A stretch of 64,000 nucleotides of DNA from Lysinibacter cavernae (GTDB lineage Bacteria; Actinomycetota; Actinomycetes; Actinomycetales; Microbacteriaceae): NCBI RefSeq assembly GCF_011758565.1, contig NZ_JAAMOX010000004.1:43975-107974 (forward strand), in the 5' to 3' direction. Position 1 is the stretch's first letter. Each line of letters opens with the position of its first letter. This document shows positions 27,591 to 37,730 of this stretch, one piece after another. The notes under the pieces are model-generated. The model was not told the origin of the DNA, searched no databases, and saw only the letters and a program-made list of their open reading frames with translations. Position numbers and translations under genes: made by a program.

Positions 27591-28199
27591 ATGCTATTTT
27601 CACGACTGCGCGAAGACATCTCGGCCGCCCGCTCCCACGACCCAGCGTCGCGGAGCGCGGCCGAGGTGTTTTTCGTGTACTCGGGAGTGCACGCCGTGGC
27701 CTGGCACCGCCTCAGCCACGCACTCTGGAAGCGGGGCTTTAAGTTCATCGCCCGCGTGCTCTCCCAGCTCACCCGTTTTGCGACCGGCATTGAGATTCAC
27801 CCTGGAGCTACCCTCGGTCGCCGTGTGTTCATCGATCACGGCATGGGTGTTGTCATCGGCGAAACCGCCATCGTTGGTGACGACGTCATGATGTACCACG
27901 GCGTCACCCTCGGCGGCACCACAAGCAAACACACCAAACGACACCCAACCGTTGGCGACCGAGTCATGATTGGCGCAGGGGCAAAATTGCTCGGCAATAT
28001 CACTGTTGGCTCAGACAGCGTCGTTGGGGCAAACGCCGTCGTCGTCAAAGACGCACCAAGCGGCTCAATTCTTGTTGGTATCCCGGCGGTCGCGCGGCCC
28101 CGAAAGGATGTCACCGCCACGTCAACAAGCGAAGCAACATCGCGCGCTGGCAACGGCATCCCCGACAAGGACTACATCGATCCAGCGATCTACATTTAG
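27591..28199 (+). CDS. cysE: Serine O-acetyltransferase
   Basis: A 202-residue serine acetyltransferase that makes O-acetylserine from serine and acetyl-CoA, the substrate of the CysK next to it. The N-terminal helical part ([23 protein letters not shown] in part, then [13 protein letters not shown]) is followed by a left-handed beta helix ([33 protein letters not shown] in hexapeptide repeats; catalytic His in [12 protein letters not shown]). It is shorter than E. coli CysE, as in other short-form (Bacillus/actinobacterial) members. Its C-terminus ends DYIDPAIYI; the terminal Ile is what normally inserts into CysK to form the cysteine synthase complex. Confidence 0.95.
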   Translation: MLFSRLREDISAARSHDPASRSAAEVFFVYSGVHAVAWHRLSHALWKRGFKFIARVLSQLTRFATGIEIHPGATLGRRVFIDHGMGVVIGETAIVGDDVMMYHGVTLGGTTSKHTKRHPTVGDRVMIGAGAKLLGNITVGSDSVVGANAVVVKDAPSGSILVGIPAVARPRKDVTATSTSEATSRAGNGIPDKDYIDPAIYI

Positions 28200-28206
28200 G
28201 TTGCAG

Positions 28207-28230
28207 CCCGCTGAACCGTTTTCCGGCGGG
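28207..28230 (+). terminator. Weak hairpin after cysE
   Basis: A 7-bp GC-rich stem (28207-28213 with 28224-28230, one G-T pair) eight bases beyond the cysE stop, without a T-run. Its place between convergent genes fits a terminator, but the stem is short. Confidence 0.35.
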
Positions 28231-28259
28231 GAGGCGTTAGACCGGTAGCGATGCTTGGG

Positions 28260-28646
28260 TTAGGACACCCAGAAGAAGATCCATTCGGCGCTCACACCGT
28301 AGGGATACGCACTGCCCTGTTGCACAGCATCAACGGCTCTGCTCGTGTCTACGATGCCGTAGATGCTCATGCCGCCAAGGATCACGATGGTCAGGATGGA
28401 TACGATAAACCCGAATGGAATCAGCACGAATCCTGCCGCAACAATCAGAAGACCAACCCTGACCAACCCAAATTTTCGGATGAGCCGCAGGTGCTGGTCA
28501 AGCACGTGGTTGCGACGACGGAGCCGCGGCCCGAAGAATAACTCTGGCAGCAGCGGAATCACCAACGCCCACCAGTAGTAGCGGGTAAGGCTTCGGGCCT
28601 GCGCTGGCGTCACCATCACCTGCGCTTCACCGTATGCGTCCATCAT
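28260..28646 (-). CDS. Small membrane protein, hypothetical
   Basis: A 128-residue protein. After a polar N-terminus comes one helix-like segment (RYYWWALVIPLLPELFFG), a basic loop (PRLRRRNHVLDQHLRLIRKFG), and a long hydrophobic region of two helices (VGLLIVAAGFVLIPFGFIVSILTIVILGG, shown to mark extent only by its ends VGLLIVAAG and TIVILGG). The basic loop should be cytoplasmic. No named family recognised. I start at ATG 28646, which has GGAAGAG upstream; the frame to 28688 would cover the prfA terminator region. It follows prfA on the same strand after a strong hairpin and converges on cysE. Confidence 0.65.
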   Translation of the reverse strand: MMDAYGEAQVMVTPAQARSLTRYYWWALVIPLLPELFFGPRLRRRNHVLDQHLRLIRKFGLVRVGLLIVAAGFVLIPFGFIVSILTIVILGGMSIYGIVDTSRAVDAVQQGSAYPYGVSAEWIFFWVS

Positions 28647-28687
28647 GCTCTCTTCCCTGTCCCCAGTGTCAGGATACCGAACAGACA

Positions 28688-28727
28688 ACGGCCCGGTTCC
28701 GGTGAATGATCACCAGAACCGGGCCGT
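28688..28727 (-). terminator. Terminator of the rho-prfA transcript
   Basis: Perfect 12-bp GC-rich arms (28688-28699 and 28716-28727) with an inner GGTG/CACC stem, 30 bases after the prfA stop. On the minus strand it is followed by a moderately T-rich stretch (TTGTCTGTTC). Likely ends the lysine/threonine-rho-prfA string. Confidence 0.75.
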
Positions 28728-28756
28728 CTCGCTGTTTTGCTGTGTTGCTGCGGAAC

Positions 28757-29836
28757 CTAGCTGTTGTCTCCGAGGTCGGCCAAGCGGGCCTCTTCGTCGA
28801 ACTGGATGCACGACTCGATCACAGGGCCGATTGCGCCGTTCATCACGGCGTCAAGATTGTACGCCTTGTACCCCGTGCGGTGATCCGCGATGCGGTTCTC
28901 CGGGAAGTTATACGTACGGATGCGCTCAGAACGGTCCATCGTGCGGATCTGCGTCTTGCGGTGCGCGCTCGCCTCTGCAGCGATTTCCTCCTGCTGGCGC
29001 GCAAGGATGCGGGCACGGAGCACGCGCATACCAGCTTCGCGGTTCTGCAGCTGGCTCTTCTCGTTCTGCATTGCAACCACGATTCCCGTTGGAAGGTGGG
29101 TGAGGCGGACGGCGGAGTCGGTCGTGTTCACCGACTGGCCACCAGGGCCGCTCGAACGGTAGACGTCGATCTTGAGGTCGTTGGGGTGGATCTCGACCTC
29201 GCCTGGCTCATCAACCTCTGGGAACACCAGCACACCGGTCGTTGAGGTGTGGATGCGCCCCTGAGACTCGGTGGCTGGCACCCGCTGTACGCGGTGCACG
29301 CCGCCCTCGTATTTGAGGTGCGCCCACACGCCCTGCGATGGGTCGGTCGCGTTGCTCTTGATGGCGACCTGAACATCCTTGTACCCACCAAGATCGCTCT
29401 CGGTGCGCTCAAGCAGCTCGGTCTTCCAACCCTTTGACTCTGCGTAGTGCATGTACATGCGCAGCAGGTCGGCGGCGAACAGTGCAGACTCGGCCCCGCC
29501 CTCGCCACCCTTGATCTCCATGATGACGTCGCGGCCATCGTCTGGGTCGCGAGGGATGAGCAGACGGCGCAGCTTCTCCTGAGCAACCACAAGGCCCTCT
29601 TCGAGCTCAGGAATTTCTTCTGCGAAGCTCTCGTCTTCCTTTGCGAGCTCTCGGGCGGCCTCAAGATCTTCTTGCTGCTGAATCCACGAGTCGTAGGCCG
29701 ACTTGATCTTGCTGAGTTCCGCGTAGCGGCGGTTCACCTTTTTGGCGCGCGCCGGGTCCGAGTGCAGCGCCGGATCGGCAAGCTGCTCCTGGAGCCCAGC
29801 GTGCTCCTCGAGGAGGGTATGAACTGATTCGAACAT
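28757..29836 (-). CDS. prfA: Peptide chain release factor 1
   Basis: A 359-residue class I release factor that reads UAA and UAG. The universally conserved GGQ loop ([17 protein letters not shown]) that triggers peptide release is near residue 230, and the RF1-type anticodon region ([20 protein letters not shown] in part) follows the usual RF1 order. It begins two bases after the rho stop, so the pair is translated together. PrmC, which methylates its GGQ glutamine, is encoded further along the same strand. Confidence 0.96.
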   Translation of the reverse strand: MFESVHTLLEEHAGLQEQLADPALHSDPARAKKVNRRYAELSKIKSAYDSWIQQQEDLEAARELAKEDESFAEEIPELEEGLVVAQEKLRRLLIPRDPDDGRDVIMEIKGGEGGAESALFAADLLRMYMHYAESKGWKTELLERTESDLGGYKDVQVAIKSNATDPSQGVWAHLKYEGGVHRVQRVPATESQGRIHTSTTGVLVFPEVDEPGEVEIHPNDLKIDVYRSSGPGGQSVNTTDSAVRLTHLPTGIVVAMQNEKSQLQNREAGMRVLRARILARQQEEIAAEASAHRKTQIRTMDRSERIRTYNFPENRIADHRTGYKAYNLDAVMNGAIGPVIESCIQFDEEARLADLGDNS

Positions 29837-29838
29837 GC

Positions 29839-32058
29839 TTAGTCCTTCGCGGAAGAAATCGAGCCAGACTTCTGCATCTGCATCAGGAACTCAACGTTCG
29901 ATGACGTCTCCTTGAGCTTCGACAGCACAACCTCAAGGGCCTGCTGCTGGTCGAGCCCGCTGAGCGCGCGGCGCAGCTTCCAGGTCACCTTGACCTCGTC
30001 GGCTCCCATAAGCATCTCTTCACGGCGGGTGCTGGATGCGGTGACGTCGACGGCGGGGAAGATGCGCTTGTCTGCCAGCTGACGTGACAGGCGAAGCTCC
30101 ATGTTCCCGGTGCCCTTGAACTCTTCGAAGATAACCTCGTCCATCTTCGAACCCGTCTCAACGAGAGCGGTTGCGAGGATGGTGAGCGATCCGCCGTTTT
30201 CGATGTTGCGGGCTGCACCAAAGAAACGCTTTGGCGGGTAGAGAGCCGAGGCATCCACACCACCGGACAGCACGCGGCCAGAGGCTGGCGCGGTGAGGTT
30301 GTAGGCACGGCCAAGACGAGTGATCGAGTCGAGCAGCACAACAACATCGTGGCCCATCTCGACCAGGCGCTTTGCGCGCTCGATGGCGAGCTCGGCAACC
30401 GTGGTGTGGTCTTCAGCTGGGCGGTCGAAGGTAGAAGCGATGACCTCACCCTTGACGGTTCGCTGCATGTCGGTGACTTCTTCTGGGCGCTCATCAACAA
30501 GCACAACCATGAGGTGAACCTCTGGGTTGTTGGTCGCAATTGCGTTTGCGATCTGCTGCATGACGATGGTCTTGCCTGCCTTTGGCGGCGCGACGATAAG
30601 GCCGCGCTGGCCCTTGCCGATGGGGGCAACGAGGTCGATGATGCGCTGCGTGAGCTTCTCTGACGTGGTCTCGAGACGCAGGCGCTCCTGCGGGTAGAGC
30701 GGGGTGAGCTCGTTGAAGTCAACGCGCTTCTCGTTCTCTTCGACGCTGAGGCCGTTGATCGAGTCAACCTTGACGATTGCGTTGTACTTCTGGCGGCCGT
30801 TGTGGTCGCCGTCGCGCGGCTGGCGGATTGCGCCAACAACGGCGTCACCCTTGCGAAGGTTGTACTTTTTGACCTGACCAAGCGAAACGTAGACGTCGTT
30901 GGTGCCAGGCAGGTAGCCGCTGGTACGAACGAAGGCGTAGTTGTCAAGCACGTCAAGGATGCCGGCGATGGGCAGCAAGACGTCGTCTTCGGTCAGTTCT
31001 GGCTCGAACTCGTCGTTGGTTCCTCCGCGACGCTTGCGGTCACGCTGACGATTGCGGGCGTTGCCACGCGAGTTGTCATCGCGGTTATTGTCGTCGCGGT
31101 TATTGCGGTTGTTGCGCTGGTTGTTATTGCCAGAGTTGTCGTTTGAGTCGTCGGATTTGTCGGCGTTCTTGTCGCTCTGCGAGTTCTGAGCGTTTCCGTC
31201 GTTGTTCTGGTTGTTGCGACGGTTACGGTTGCGGCCGTTCTGGCGAGGCTCGTTTGCCTCTTGCGGCTTCTCGTTATTACCGTCTGAACCGCTCTCGGCT
31301 TCTGCCTCTGAGGATGCGGCGTCGGCCTGACTCTCAGCGTTCTTATCGTTATTGCGCGAGTTGCGGTTGTTGCGAGCGTTGCGCCCAGAAGTTTTTGCCT
31401 CGGCCTTTTCGGCAGGTGCAGCCTCGGAGTCGGCTACCGGTGCGGCGTTGTCGCTGACGGCCGCATCGGAGGCAGCAGCTGCGGAGTCTGCGGCGGCTTC
31501 CGACGCTGGCGCCTCTGCGACTTTGCGTCCACGCTTGGCGCGGGTTGGCTTTTCTTCGGCGACCGTCTCGGTCGCACTGTCTGCTGCAGCTTCAACAGGG
31601 GCAGAAGCAGCAGCCTTGCTGCGGGTGGCGCGCTTCACCGGTGCCGCTTCGGCCTCGGCGACAGGGGCGTCGGCGGCAGTCTCTGCGGTGTCGACGGTGG
31701 CCTTCTTCGCGCGGCTGACGCGCTTCTTTGGCGCGGCTTCTGCGGGAGCCTCAGCTGCTGGCTCAGCGGCCGTTGCTGCATCGGCTGATGCAGCCGCTGC
31801 CTTTGCGCGGCTGGCACGAGCTGGTGCCTTCTTTGGAGCTACTGGCTCGTCGGATGCTGCGGCGGCTTCCGCAGCTGGTGCTACTGCGTCAGCGGCGTCG
31901 GCGGCTTTTGCCTTCACCGATGATGCGCGACGCGGTGCGCGCTTCTTCGGAGCCTCGGCAGTCTCGGCTGCAGGGGCAGCCGCAGCTGAAGATGTTTCTG
32001 CGGGGGCAGCGGTTGCTGTTCCATCGTTCGATGCGGGACCGTTGGAGGTGTTCTCCAC
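29839..32058 (-). CDS. rho: Transcription termination factor Rho, long N-terminus
   Basis: A 739-residue Rho ATPase/RNA translocase. The conserved core occupies only the C-terminal half: the cold-shock-type RNA-binding domain begins at [19 protein letters not shown] (about 345 on), then Walker [14 protein letters not shown] (about 490), [12 protein letters not shown]- and R-loops, and [21 protein letters not shown]. Residues 1-230 are Ala/Lys/Glu/Pro-rich with repeated PKKR/RASRAK blocks, and 230-340 are an Arg/Asn/Asp-rich tract (RNNRNNRDD type). I see no Rho_N (SAP-like) helical domain, which most actinobacterial Rho proteins carry. GTG start at 32058 preceded by AAAGGA. The Arg/Asn insert probably binds RNA. 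Confidence 0.95.
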   Translation of the reverse strand: MENTSNGPASNDGTATAAPAETSSAAAAPAAETAEAPKKRAPRRASSVKAKAADAADAVAPAAEAAAASDEPVAPKKAPARASRAKAAAASADAATAAEPAAEAPAEAAPKKRVSRAKKATVDTAETAADAPVAEAEAAPVKRATRSKAAASAPVEAAADSATETVAEEKPTRAKRGRKVAEAPASEAAADSAAAASDAAVSDNAAPVADSEAAPAEKAEAKTSGRNARNNRNSRNNDKNAESQADAASSEAEAESGSDGNNEKPQEANEPRQNGRNRNRRNNQNNDGNAQNSQSDKNADKSDDSNDNSGNNNQRNNRNNRDDNNRDDNSRGNARNRQRDRKRRGGTNDEFEPELTEDDVLLPIAGILDVLDNYAFVRTSGYLPGTNDVYVSLGQVKKYNLRKGDAVVGAIRQPRDGDHNGRQKYNAIVKVDSINGLSVEENEKRVDFNELTPLYPQERLRLETTSEKLTQRIIDLVAPIGKGQRGLIVAPPKAGKTIVMQQIANAIATNNPEVHLMVVLVDERPEEVTDMQRTVKGEVIASTFDRPAEDHTTVAELAIERAKRLVEMGHDVVVLLDSITRLGRAYNLTAPASGRVLSGGVDASALYPPKRFFGAARNIENGGSLTILATALVETGSKMDEVIFEEFKGTGNMELRLSRQLADKRIFPAVDVTASSTRREEMLMGADEVKVTWKLRRALSGLDQQQALEVVLSKLKETSSNVEFLMQMQKSGSISSAKD

Positions 32059-32272
32059 GATGTGTTCCTTTCGGGGATTAGTGGCAGACAAACCGTGGGC
32101 CAGACGCCGAGGATGTGAGTCTCGGGCGGGCGCTAAAACAACGGGAGCCGCCAAACCTCATGCGGTGGTCTGGACTCAGGCACTGTTATGAGGGATCTAG
32201 GTGATCAATACGGCATCGTAGCGAGCCGATTGAGGATAAAGCGTAGCCAGAAATTGACAAACGCCTAAGCGC

Positions 32273-33202
32273 TCAATTTCTTTCGGGTACAGAAACTACT
32301 GTAGCACCTTTGAAATCAACAGCCAATGGAAGCGAACGCCATGATGAGGTACTCACAGATTCGGCAAGCTCCGTGGCCTGCGCACGCTGCGCCGGATCGT
32401 TGCAGAGCACGAGGATGGACGGGCCAGCGCCAGAAACCACAGCGGGGAAGCCCGCTTCGCGAAGCGCGGCAATCAGGTCGCGCGTCTCAGGCATGGCCTC
32501 TCCGCGGTAGCTCTGGTGCAGTCTGTCTTCCGTCGACTCAAACAGAAGCTCTGGGCTCTGAGTCAGCGCGGCGACCAGCAGGGCGGATCGTGACACGTTG
32601 AAAACGGCATCCTCGTGGGGAACCGTCTGCGGCTGTAGGCTGCGAGCAACCTCAGTTGACAGCGTGAACTCGGGAACGAGCACAAGCGGAGAAACCCCAC
32701 GATGCACGTTGAGCTTTTTGTGTTTTGGGCCGTCTGCTGAGGTCCACGCGATTGTGAGCCCTCCGAACAGCGCGGGGGCCACATTGTCTGGGTGGCCCTC
32801 AAGCTCAGTCGCAATCGCCAACAGCATGCTGTGGTCAATCGTGGCGATGCCCTCAAGCAAACCGCGTGCGGCCATGATGCCTGACACAATCGCGGTTCCT
32901 GACGAGCCAAGTCCACGTCCGTGCGGGATCGCATTATGGGCAACAAGGTTAACGCCGGGGACCGGCTGGCCAACACGCTCAAAGGTGTAGGCCATGGCGC
33001 GAACAACAAGGTTGCTCTCGTCGGTTGGCACCTCTCCCTCTCCGACTCCGTGCACCTCAACAGTGGCGCCGGGTGCATCCCTGACACTCACCTCAAGTTC
33101 GTCATACAGCGCGAGGGCAAGCCCAAGCGTGTCGAATCCTGGGCCAAGGTTTGCGGTGGTTGCCGGGACGCGAACGCGAACCGAGCGACCGGTCAGGCTC
33201 AC
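32273..33202 (-). CDS. thrB: Homoserine kinase
   Basis: A 309-residue GHMP-family kinase phosphorylating homoserine in threonine synthesis. Motif 1 is [16 protein letters not shown], motif 2 (phosphate loop) is [16 protein letters not shown], motif 3 is [12 protein letters not shown]. The GTG start overlaps the thrC stop by four bases (GTGA). It closes the hom-thrC-thrB cluster and is followed after 214 bases by rho, a gap that should carry the rho leader and possibly its promoter. Confidence 0.96.
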   Translation of the reverse strand: MSLTGRSVRVRVPATTANLGPGFDTLGLALALYDELEVSVRDAPGATVEVHGVGEGEVPTDESNLVVRAMAYTFERVGQPVPGVNLVAHNAIPHGRGLGSSGTAIVSGIMAARGLLEGIATIDHSMLLAIATELEGHPDNVAPALFGGLTIAWTSADGPKHKKLNVHRGVSPLVLVPEFTLSTEVARSLQPQTVPHEDAVFNVSRSALLVAALTQSPELLFESTEDRLHQSYRGEAMPETRDLIAALREAGFPAVVSGAGPSILVLCNDPAQRAQATELAESVSTSSWRSLPLAVDFKGATVVSVPERN

Positions 33203-34281
33203 GCGTCGCCCTTCGCGAGGCCAAGAACGCTTGCCACCTCGGTGACATCAACAGGCACAACCGTCGGCTGTACGTCGACGCCGTCGGTGCCGCGAAGCGC
33301 CCACTGCGGGTCTTTGAGGCCGTGACCGGTGACCGTGATGGTAACCGTCGAGCCTGCAGGGATCTCGCCAGCGGCTGAACGCTCAAGCAGTCCGGCTACG
33401 CCGATGGCCGAGGCAGGCTCAACAAAGACGCCAACCTCTGCCGAGAGGATGCGGTGCGCCTCAAGAATCTTGGCGTCGCTGATCGCGCCGAAGTAGCCGT
33501 TGCTGTCGTCGCGCGCAGAAAGAGCGAGCTCCCACGAAGCAGGGTTACCGATGCGAATTGCACTCGCAATCGTTTCGGGGTTTTTCACCGGGTGGCCAAG
33601 CACGATAGGCGCGCTGCCCTCGGCCTGGAACCCAAACATGCGGGGAACCTGGTTCGAGATGCCCGCATCCGCGTACTCGCGGTAGCCGCGGTGGTACGCC
33701 GTGTAGTTGCCGGCGTTGCCAACTGGAATGAAGTGGAAGTCTGGCGCCTTACCCAGCTGCTCGACGATCTCGAATGCTCCGGTCTTCTGGCCCTCGATGC
33801 GGTCAGGGTTGACCGAGTTAACGAGGTGTACCGGGTAGTTAGCCGAAAGCTCACGAGCAATGTCGAGGCAGTCGTCGAAGTTTCCCTGCACCTGCAGAAG
33901 GGTGGCGTTGTGCGCGATTGCCTGGCTGAGCTTGCCCATAGCGATCTTGCCCTCTGGCACGAGCACGGCGGCCGTGATGCCTGCGTGCGTTGCGTATGCG
34001 GCAGCTGACGCAGAGGTGTTGCCGGTCGACGCGCAGATAACGGCCTTTGCCCCGTGCTCAACGGCCTTCGAGATAGCCATGGTCATGCCGCGGTCTTTAA
34101 ACGAACCCGTTGGGTTCATGCCCTCGTATTTCACGAAGACGTTGGCACCGGTGCGTGCAGACAGCGCCGGGGCTGGGATGAGCGGAGTGCCACCCTCACC
34201 GAGCGTGATGACGGGCGTCGCGTCGCTGACGTCGAGTCGGTCTGCATATTCGCGGATAAGACCGCGCCACAAGTTAGCCAT
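33199..34281 (-). CDS. thrC: Threonine synthase
   Basis: A 360-residue PLP-dependent threonine synthase converting O-phosphohomoserine to threonine. The PLP lysine is K62 in [31 protein letters not shown] and [18 protein letters not shown] are the phosphate and cofactor loops. Length and the N-terminus '[13 protein letters not shown]' match the short class II-like actinobacterial enzymes. Its start shares a base with the hom stop, and its end overlaps thrB by four bases. Confidence 0.96.
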   Translation of the reverse strand: MANLWRGLIREYADRLDVSDATPVITLGEGGTPLIPAPALSARTGANVFVKYEGMNPTGSFKDRGMTMAISKAVEHGAKAVICASTGNTSASAAAYATHAGITAAVLVPEGKIAMGKLSQAIAHNATLLQVQGNFDDCLDIARELSANYPVHLVNSVNPDRIEGQKTGAFEIVEQLGKAPDFHFIPVGNAGNYTAYHRGYREYADAGISNQVPRMFGFQAEGSAPIVLGHPVKNPETIASAIRIGNPASWELALSARDDSNGYFGAISDAKILEAHRILSAEVGVFVEPASAIGVAGLLERSAAGEIPAGSTVTITVTGHGLKDPQWALRGTDGVDVQPTVVPVDVTEVASVLGLAKGDA

Positions 34282-35597
34282 TAGATTCCTTCAATTCGTA
34301 AAACACTTTTCACTGCCGTCACAACGCCGAGGTTGGCGAGCTCGGTGACGGTCGCGGACAGGGATGCCTCGCGCGCGGTGTGGGTTCCAATTACCAGCGT
34401 AGCGGTGCCTGAGGCCTCCGTGTCTGTTGATGCGGTCTGAATAACCGTCTCAACTGACACACGATGCGATGCAAGAACCGTTGCAACAGTTGCCAACACG
34501 CCCGGCTCGTCAGCAACCTCAAGGGTGAATTGGTAGCGAGTTTCAATTGAGCCAACCGGCACGATTGGAAGGCTTGCGTGCGCTTTTTGGGCGACTCCTG
34601 GGCCGCCTGCCACGTGGCGTCGCGCGGCAGATACGAGGTCACCAAGCACTGCGGAGGCTGTCTCTACTCCCCCGGCGCCCGCGCCGTAAAACATGAGGCT
34701 GCCAGCGGCTTCTGCCTCAACAAAGACGGCGTTTTTTCCCTCGTGCACGGTGGCTAGCGGGTGCTGGCGGCTGATGAGGGCCGGGTAGACACGCGCCGAA
34801 ATAGACTCGACTCCCGTGTCTGGGTCGGCGAGACGTTCCGCAATTGCAAGGAGCTTGATGACGTAGCCGGCCTCACGAGCGGCACGAACCTGCTCAAGCG
34901 TCACGCTGGCGATGCCTTCCCTGTGCACGGAGGCGACAGGGACGGACGTGTGGAACGCGAGGCTCGCGAGGATGGTGACCTTTTGGGCGGCGTCGTAGCC
35001 TTCAACATCCAGCGTGGGGTCGGCCTCGAGGAAGCCGAGTTCGAGCGCAACCGCCGCCGCGTCTTCCGCACTGTCGCCGAAGCGATCCATGCGGTCAAGG
35101 ATGTAGTTGGTGCTTCCGTTGACGATGCCCATGACGCGGTTGATCCGGTCACCAGCAAGGCTCTCGCGCAACGGGCGCAAAATCGGAATAGCGGCAGCAA
35201 CGGATGCCTCGTAGTAGAGCTGGGCACCAACCTGGTCGGCGATCTCGAACAGCTCGTCGCCGTGCTCAGCCAGCAGCGCCTTATTGGCGGTAATGACGTC
35301 AGCGCCGGAGGTGAGGGCCTGGATGATGTAGCTCTTGGCCGGCTCGATGCCGCCCATGAGTTCGATCACAATATCGGAGCTCGTAATGAGCGCCTCCGCG
35401 TCGGTCGTGTACAGCTCGGCAGGAAGCTCAACATCCCGCTTTGCCGAGGTATTGCGCACGGCGATACCAGCGAGTTCCAGCTTGGCACCAACACGCGAGG
35501 CGAGCTCGTCGGCGTGCTCAAGCAGCAGGCGGGCGGTCTGCGATCCTACGGATCCGGCGCCCAACAGCGCCACCCGTAGGTTTCGGTACTCAATCAT
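34281..35597 (-). CDS. hom: Homoserine dehydrogenase
   Basis: A 438-residue NAD(P)-dependent enzyme reducing aspartate semialdehyde to homoserine. Rossmann start [17 protein letters not shown], catalytic-domain blocks [45 protein letters not shown] (key part [11 protein letters not shown]), and a C-terminal ACT domain ([20 protein letters not shown], about 355-435) expected to give threonine feedback control. ATG 35597 follows AAGGAGAATC, an excellent site; the frame extends to 35675 without one. 86 bases downstream of lysA. Confidence 0.96.
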   Translation of the reverse strand: MIEYRNLRVALLGAGSVGSQTARLLLEHADELASRVGAKLELAGIAVRNTSAKRDVELPAELYTTDAEALITSSDIVIELMGGIEPAKSYIIQALTSGADVITANKALLAEHGDELFEIADQVGAQLYYEASVAAAIPILRPLRESLAGDRINRVMGIVNGSTNYILDRMDRFGDSAEDAAAVALELGFLEADPTLDVEGYDAAQKVTILASLAFHTSVPVASVHREGIASVTLEQVRAAREAGYVIKLLAIAERLADPDTGVESISARVYPALISRQHPLATVHEGKNAVFVEAEAAGSLMFYGAGAGGVETASAVLGDLVSAARRHVAGGPGVAQKAHASLPIVPVGSIETRYQFTLEVADEPGVLATVATVLASHRVSVETVIQTASTDTEASGTATLVIGTHTAREASLSATVTELANLGVVTAVKSVLRIEGI

Positions 35598-35683
35598 GAT
35601 TCTCCTTGATGACACAGGTTTGGGGGTAAGCACGGTGGTGGTTGCGCGCGGGATCGCGGCATCCAAAAGGCACAAGCTGGGCG

Positions 35684-37099
35684 TTACAGGGTAGCGCCCT
35701 CTGTCAGGCTGCTGGTCACGGATGCGGGGCGGGCAGGCTGAGCTGGCTGGTCGATTCCGCAGTCTCGCGAAAGCAATTCGGCAAGACCCTCACCGCGAAC
35801 GATCAGACGTGATTTGCCGTCCTTCACCGCAACAACCGGCGGACGACCGAGGTAGTTGTAATTGCTCGACAGCGACCAGCAGTAGGCGCCGGTTGCTGGC
35901 ACAACAACGAGGTCGTCGGCAGCGATATCGGAGGGAAGGTAGTCGTTGTAGACCACGATGTCACCGCTTTCGCAGTGCTTACCCGCGAGCCGAATGAGCA
36001 TCGGCTCGGCGTCTGACGTCCGGCTTGCCAGCCCAACCGAGTAGTCGGCTTCGTAGAGCGCGGGACGGGCATTATCGCTCATACCGCCGTCTACGCTCAC
36101 ATAGGTTCGTACGCCGCCCTCACTCAGAGCAACGGGTTTGATGGTACCGACGGTATAGAGAGTGAGGGTTGAACCGCCGATAACCGCCCTCCCAGGCTCA
36201 AACGCCACGGTCGGTAGCGGGATGCCGAGCTCGGCAGCGGTGTCACGCACGATATCCGCGATCTGGTTGGCGAGGTCTGCAACAACAGGAGGCTCATCGC
36301 TCTCAACATAGGCGATTCCGAAGCCACCGCCGAGATTGAGCTCCGGCACAGGTCCGTCGGCAAGAAGGTCTCTGTGGATGCCAAGCAAACGCGCCGCCGA
36401 CTCGGCAAATCCCTCGGGCGCAAAGATCTGGGAACCAATGTGGCAGTGCAGCCCAAGGAAGTTCAGTGAGGAGTGCGAGCGAATACGAGCAACCGCCTCT
36501 GCTGCGGCTTCGAGCGGAAGCCCAAATTTTTGGTCCTCGTGCGACGTCGCAAGGAAGCTGTGTGTGTGGGCGTGCACCCCGCTGTTCACTCGAAGACGAA
36601 CGGACTGGATGGCCCCCTGCTGCTCGGCAGCCGCGGCAACCCGATCGATCTCGATCAGGCTGTCGATAACGATGCTGCCGATTCCGGCCTCAACCGCCTG
36701 GTGAATCTCAGCAAGCGACTTGTTATTGCCGTGCAGGCCGATCTTGGCTGGCGGAACATCTGCGGCAAGTGCCACAGCGAGTTCTCCCCCGCTGCAGACG
36801 TCAACGCCGAGCCCGGCATCAACCGCCCAGCGAGCAACCTCGGTGCACAGAAACGCCTTGCCGGCGTAGTACACCTTCGCGGTTGTGCCAATGCGCTCAA
36901 ACGCACTATCGAACGCCTCGCGAATCTCTGTTGCGGTCTCGCGAACGTGCCGCTCGTCGACCACAAACAGCGGAGTGCCGTAGGCCTCTGCCAGCTGAGT
37001 GACAGGCACTCCGGCAACGGTAGCGACCCCCGATGTGTCACGCGACACATTGCGGGAATACAGCTTCGAACTCAAACGGTTGATATCACGTTCAGACAC
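35684..37099 (-). CDS. lysA: Diaminopimelate decarboxylase
   Basis: A 471-residue PLP enzyme (alanine racemase-fold) that makes lysine from meso-diaminopimelate. K81 in VYYAGKAFLCTEVARW carries PLP; further marks are LGVDVCSGGELAVAL, GLHGNNKS, LHCHIGSQIF, LGGGFGIAYV and EPGRAVIGG, and the second-domain VDGGMSDN and CESGDIV. Heads the lysine/threonine cluster; in actinobacteria lysA usually lies next to argS, as here with two small genes between. Confidence 0.96.
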   Translation of the reverse strand: MSERDINRLSSKLYSRNVSRDTSGVATVAGVPVTQLAEAYGTPLFVVDERHVRETATEIREAFDSAFERIGTTAKVYYAGKAFLCTEVARWAVDAGLGVDVCSGGELAVALAADVPPAKIGLHGNNKSLAEIHQAVEAGIGSIVIDSLIEIDRVAAAAEQQGAIQSVRLRVNSGVHAHTHSFLATSHEDQKFGLPLEAAAEAVARIRSHSSLNFLGLHCHIGSQIFAPEGFAESAARLLGIHRDLLADGPVPELNLGGGFGIAYVESDEPPVVADLANQIADIVRDTAAELGIPLPTVAFEPGRAVIGGSTLTLYTVGTIKPVALSEGGVRTYVSVDGGMSDNARPALYEADYSVGLASRTSDAEPMLIRLAGKHCESGDIVVYNDYLPSDIAADDLVVVPATGAYCWSLSSNYNYLGRPPVVAVKDGKSRLIVRGEGLAELLSRDCGIDQPAQPARPASVTSSLTEGATL

Positions 37100-37207
37100 C
37101 CCAACATCCTACTTGACGGCGTATCCCCAAACCGAATGTGTGACGTGCTGCTGTGCCGAAGGTCTGGTTCGGCAGTTTCCTGACCGCTGGCTGGTAGCTT
37201 AGGAACT

Positions 37208-37726
37208 GTGAGTACGCTTCCGAAACACAACGCTCCATCGGCCTCCACCCCTGCGAGCGTGGCGTTTGGGGCGGCTGCTTGGTATTTCGTCTTTGCCACG
37301 ATCGTCGTTGTCATGGCGTTTACCTTTGGCGAAGCAGGAACGATCGGCACCATTACGTTCATTGTCATGATCTTGCTGAGCGCCGCCGCGGCCGTTGGAT
37401 GTTTCTGGCAGGCAAAGGCGCTTAAGCAGAAGGCCCTCCTACGGGACTGGCCAGAACGAAAGCCAACCGTTATCCGCAAGATCATCGGCGCAATCCTGAT
37501 CGCAGCTTCCGTTGTCGGCGGGGTCGCGAGCGCTCCCTACCTCTTTGTTGTATTGATCCTGTCGACCTCAGCAACGGGCGGTGACGGTGGCGGCCTCGGC
37601 ATTACTGTCTACGTACTCGTATCACTCGCCGTCCTCGCGGTGCTCTGCGTCGGCGCGATGCTATACCGGGCTGGCAGCGCCTACCCGGGGCATCCAGCGC
37701 AAAAGCCAATCGGCACCAAACCATAA
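37208..37726 (+). CDS. Membrane protein, hypothetical
   Basis: A 172-residue protein with four predicted helices in two pairs: AAAWYFVFATIVVVMAFTF, TITFIVMILLSAAAAVGCFW, IIGAILIAASVVGGVASAPYL (key part IAASVVGGVASAP), and GITVYVLVSLAVLAVLCVGAML; a basic loop (QAKALKQKALLRDWPERKP) lies between the pairs. GTG start with TAGGA nearby. No family recognised. It is divergent from lysA and nearly touches the convergent DUF2993 gene (five bases). Function unknown. Confidence 0.65.
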   Translation: MSTLPKHNAPSASTPASVAFGAAAWYFVFATIVVVMAFTFGEAGTIGTITFIVMILLSAAAAVGCFWQAKALKQKALLRDWPERKPTVIRKIIGAILIAASVVGGVASAPYLFVVLILSTSATGGDGGGLGITVYVLVSLAVLAVLCVGAMLYRAGSAYPGHPAQKPIGTKP

Positions 37727-37730
37727 CTCG

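Noticed and set aside
31352..32191. 279-codon plus-strand frame, alanine-rich
   Set aside because: Mirror of the Ala/Lys-rich Rho N-terminus.
34761..35579. 272-codon plus-strand frame
   Set aside because: Shadow of hom; codon-phase artefact of GC-rich coding.
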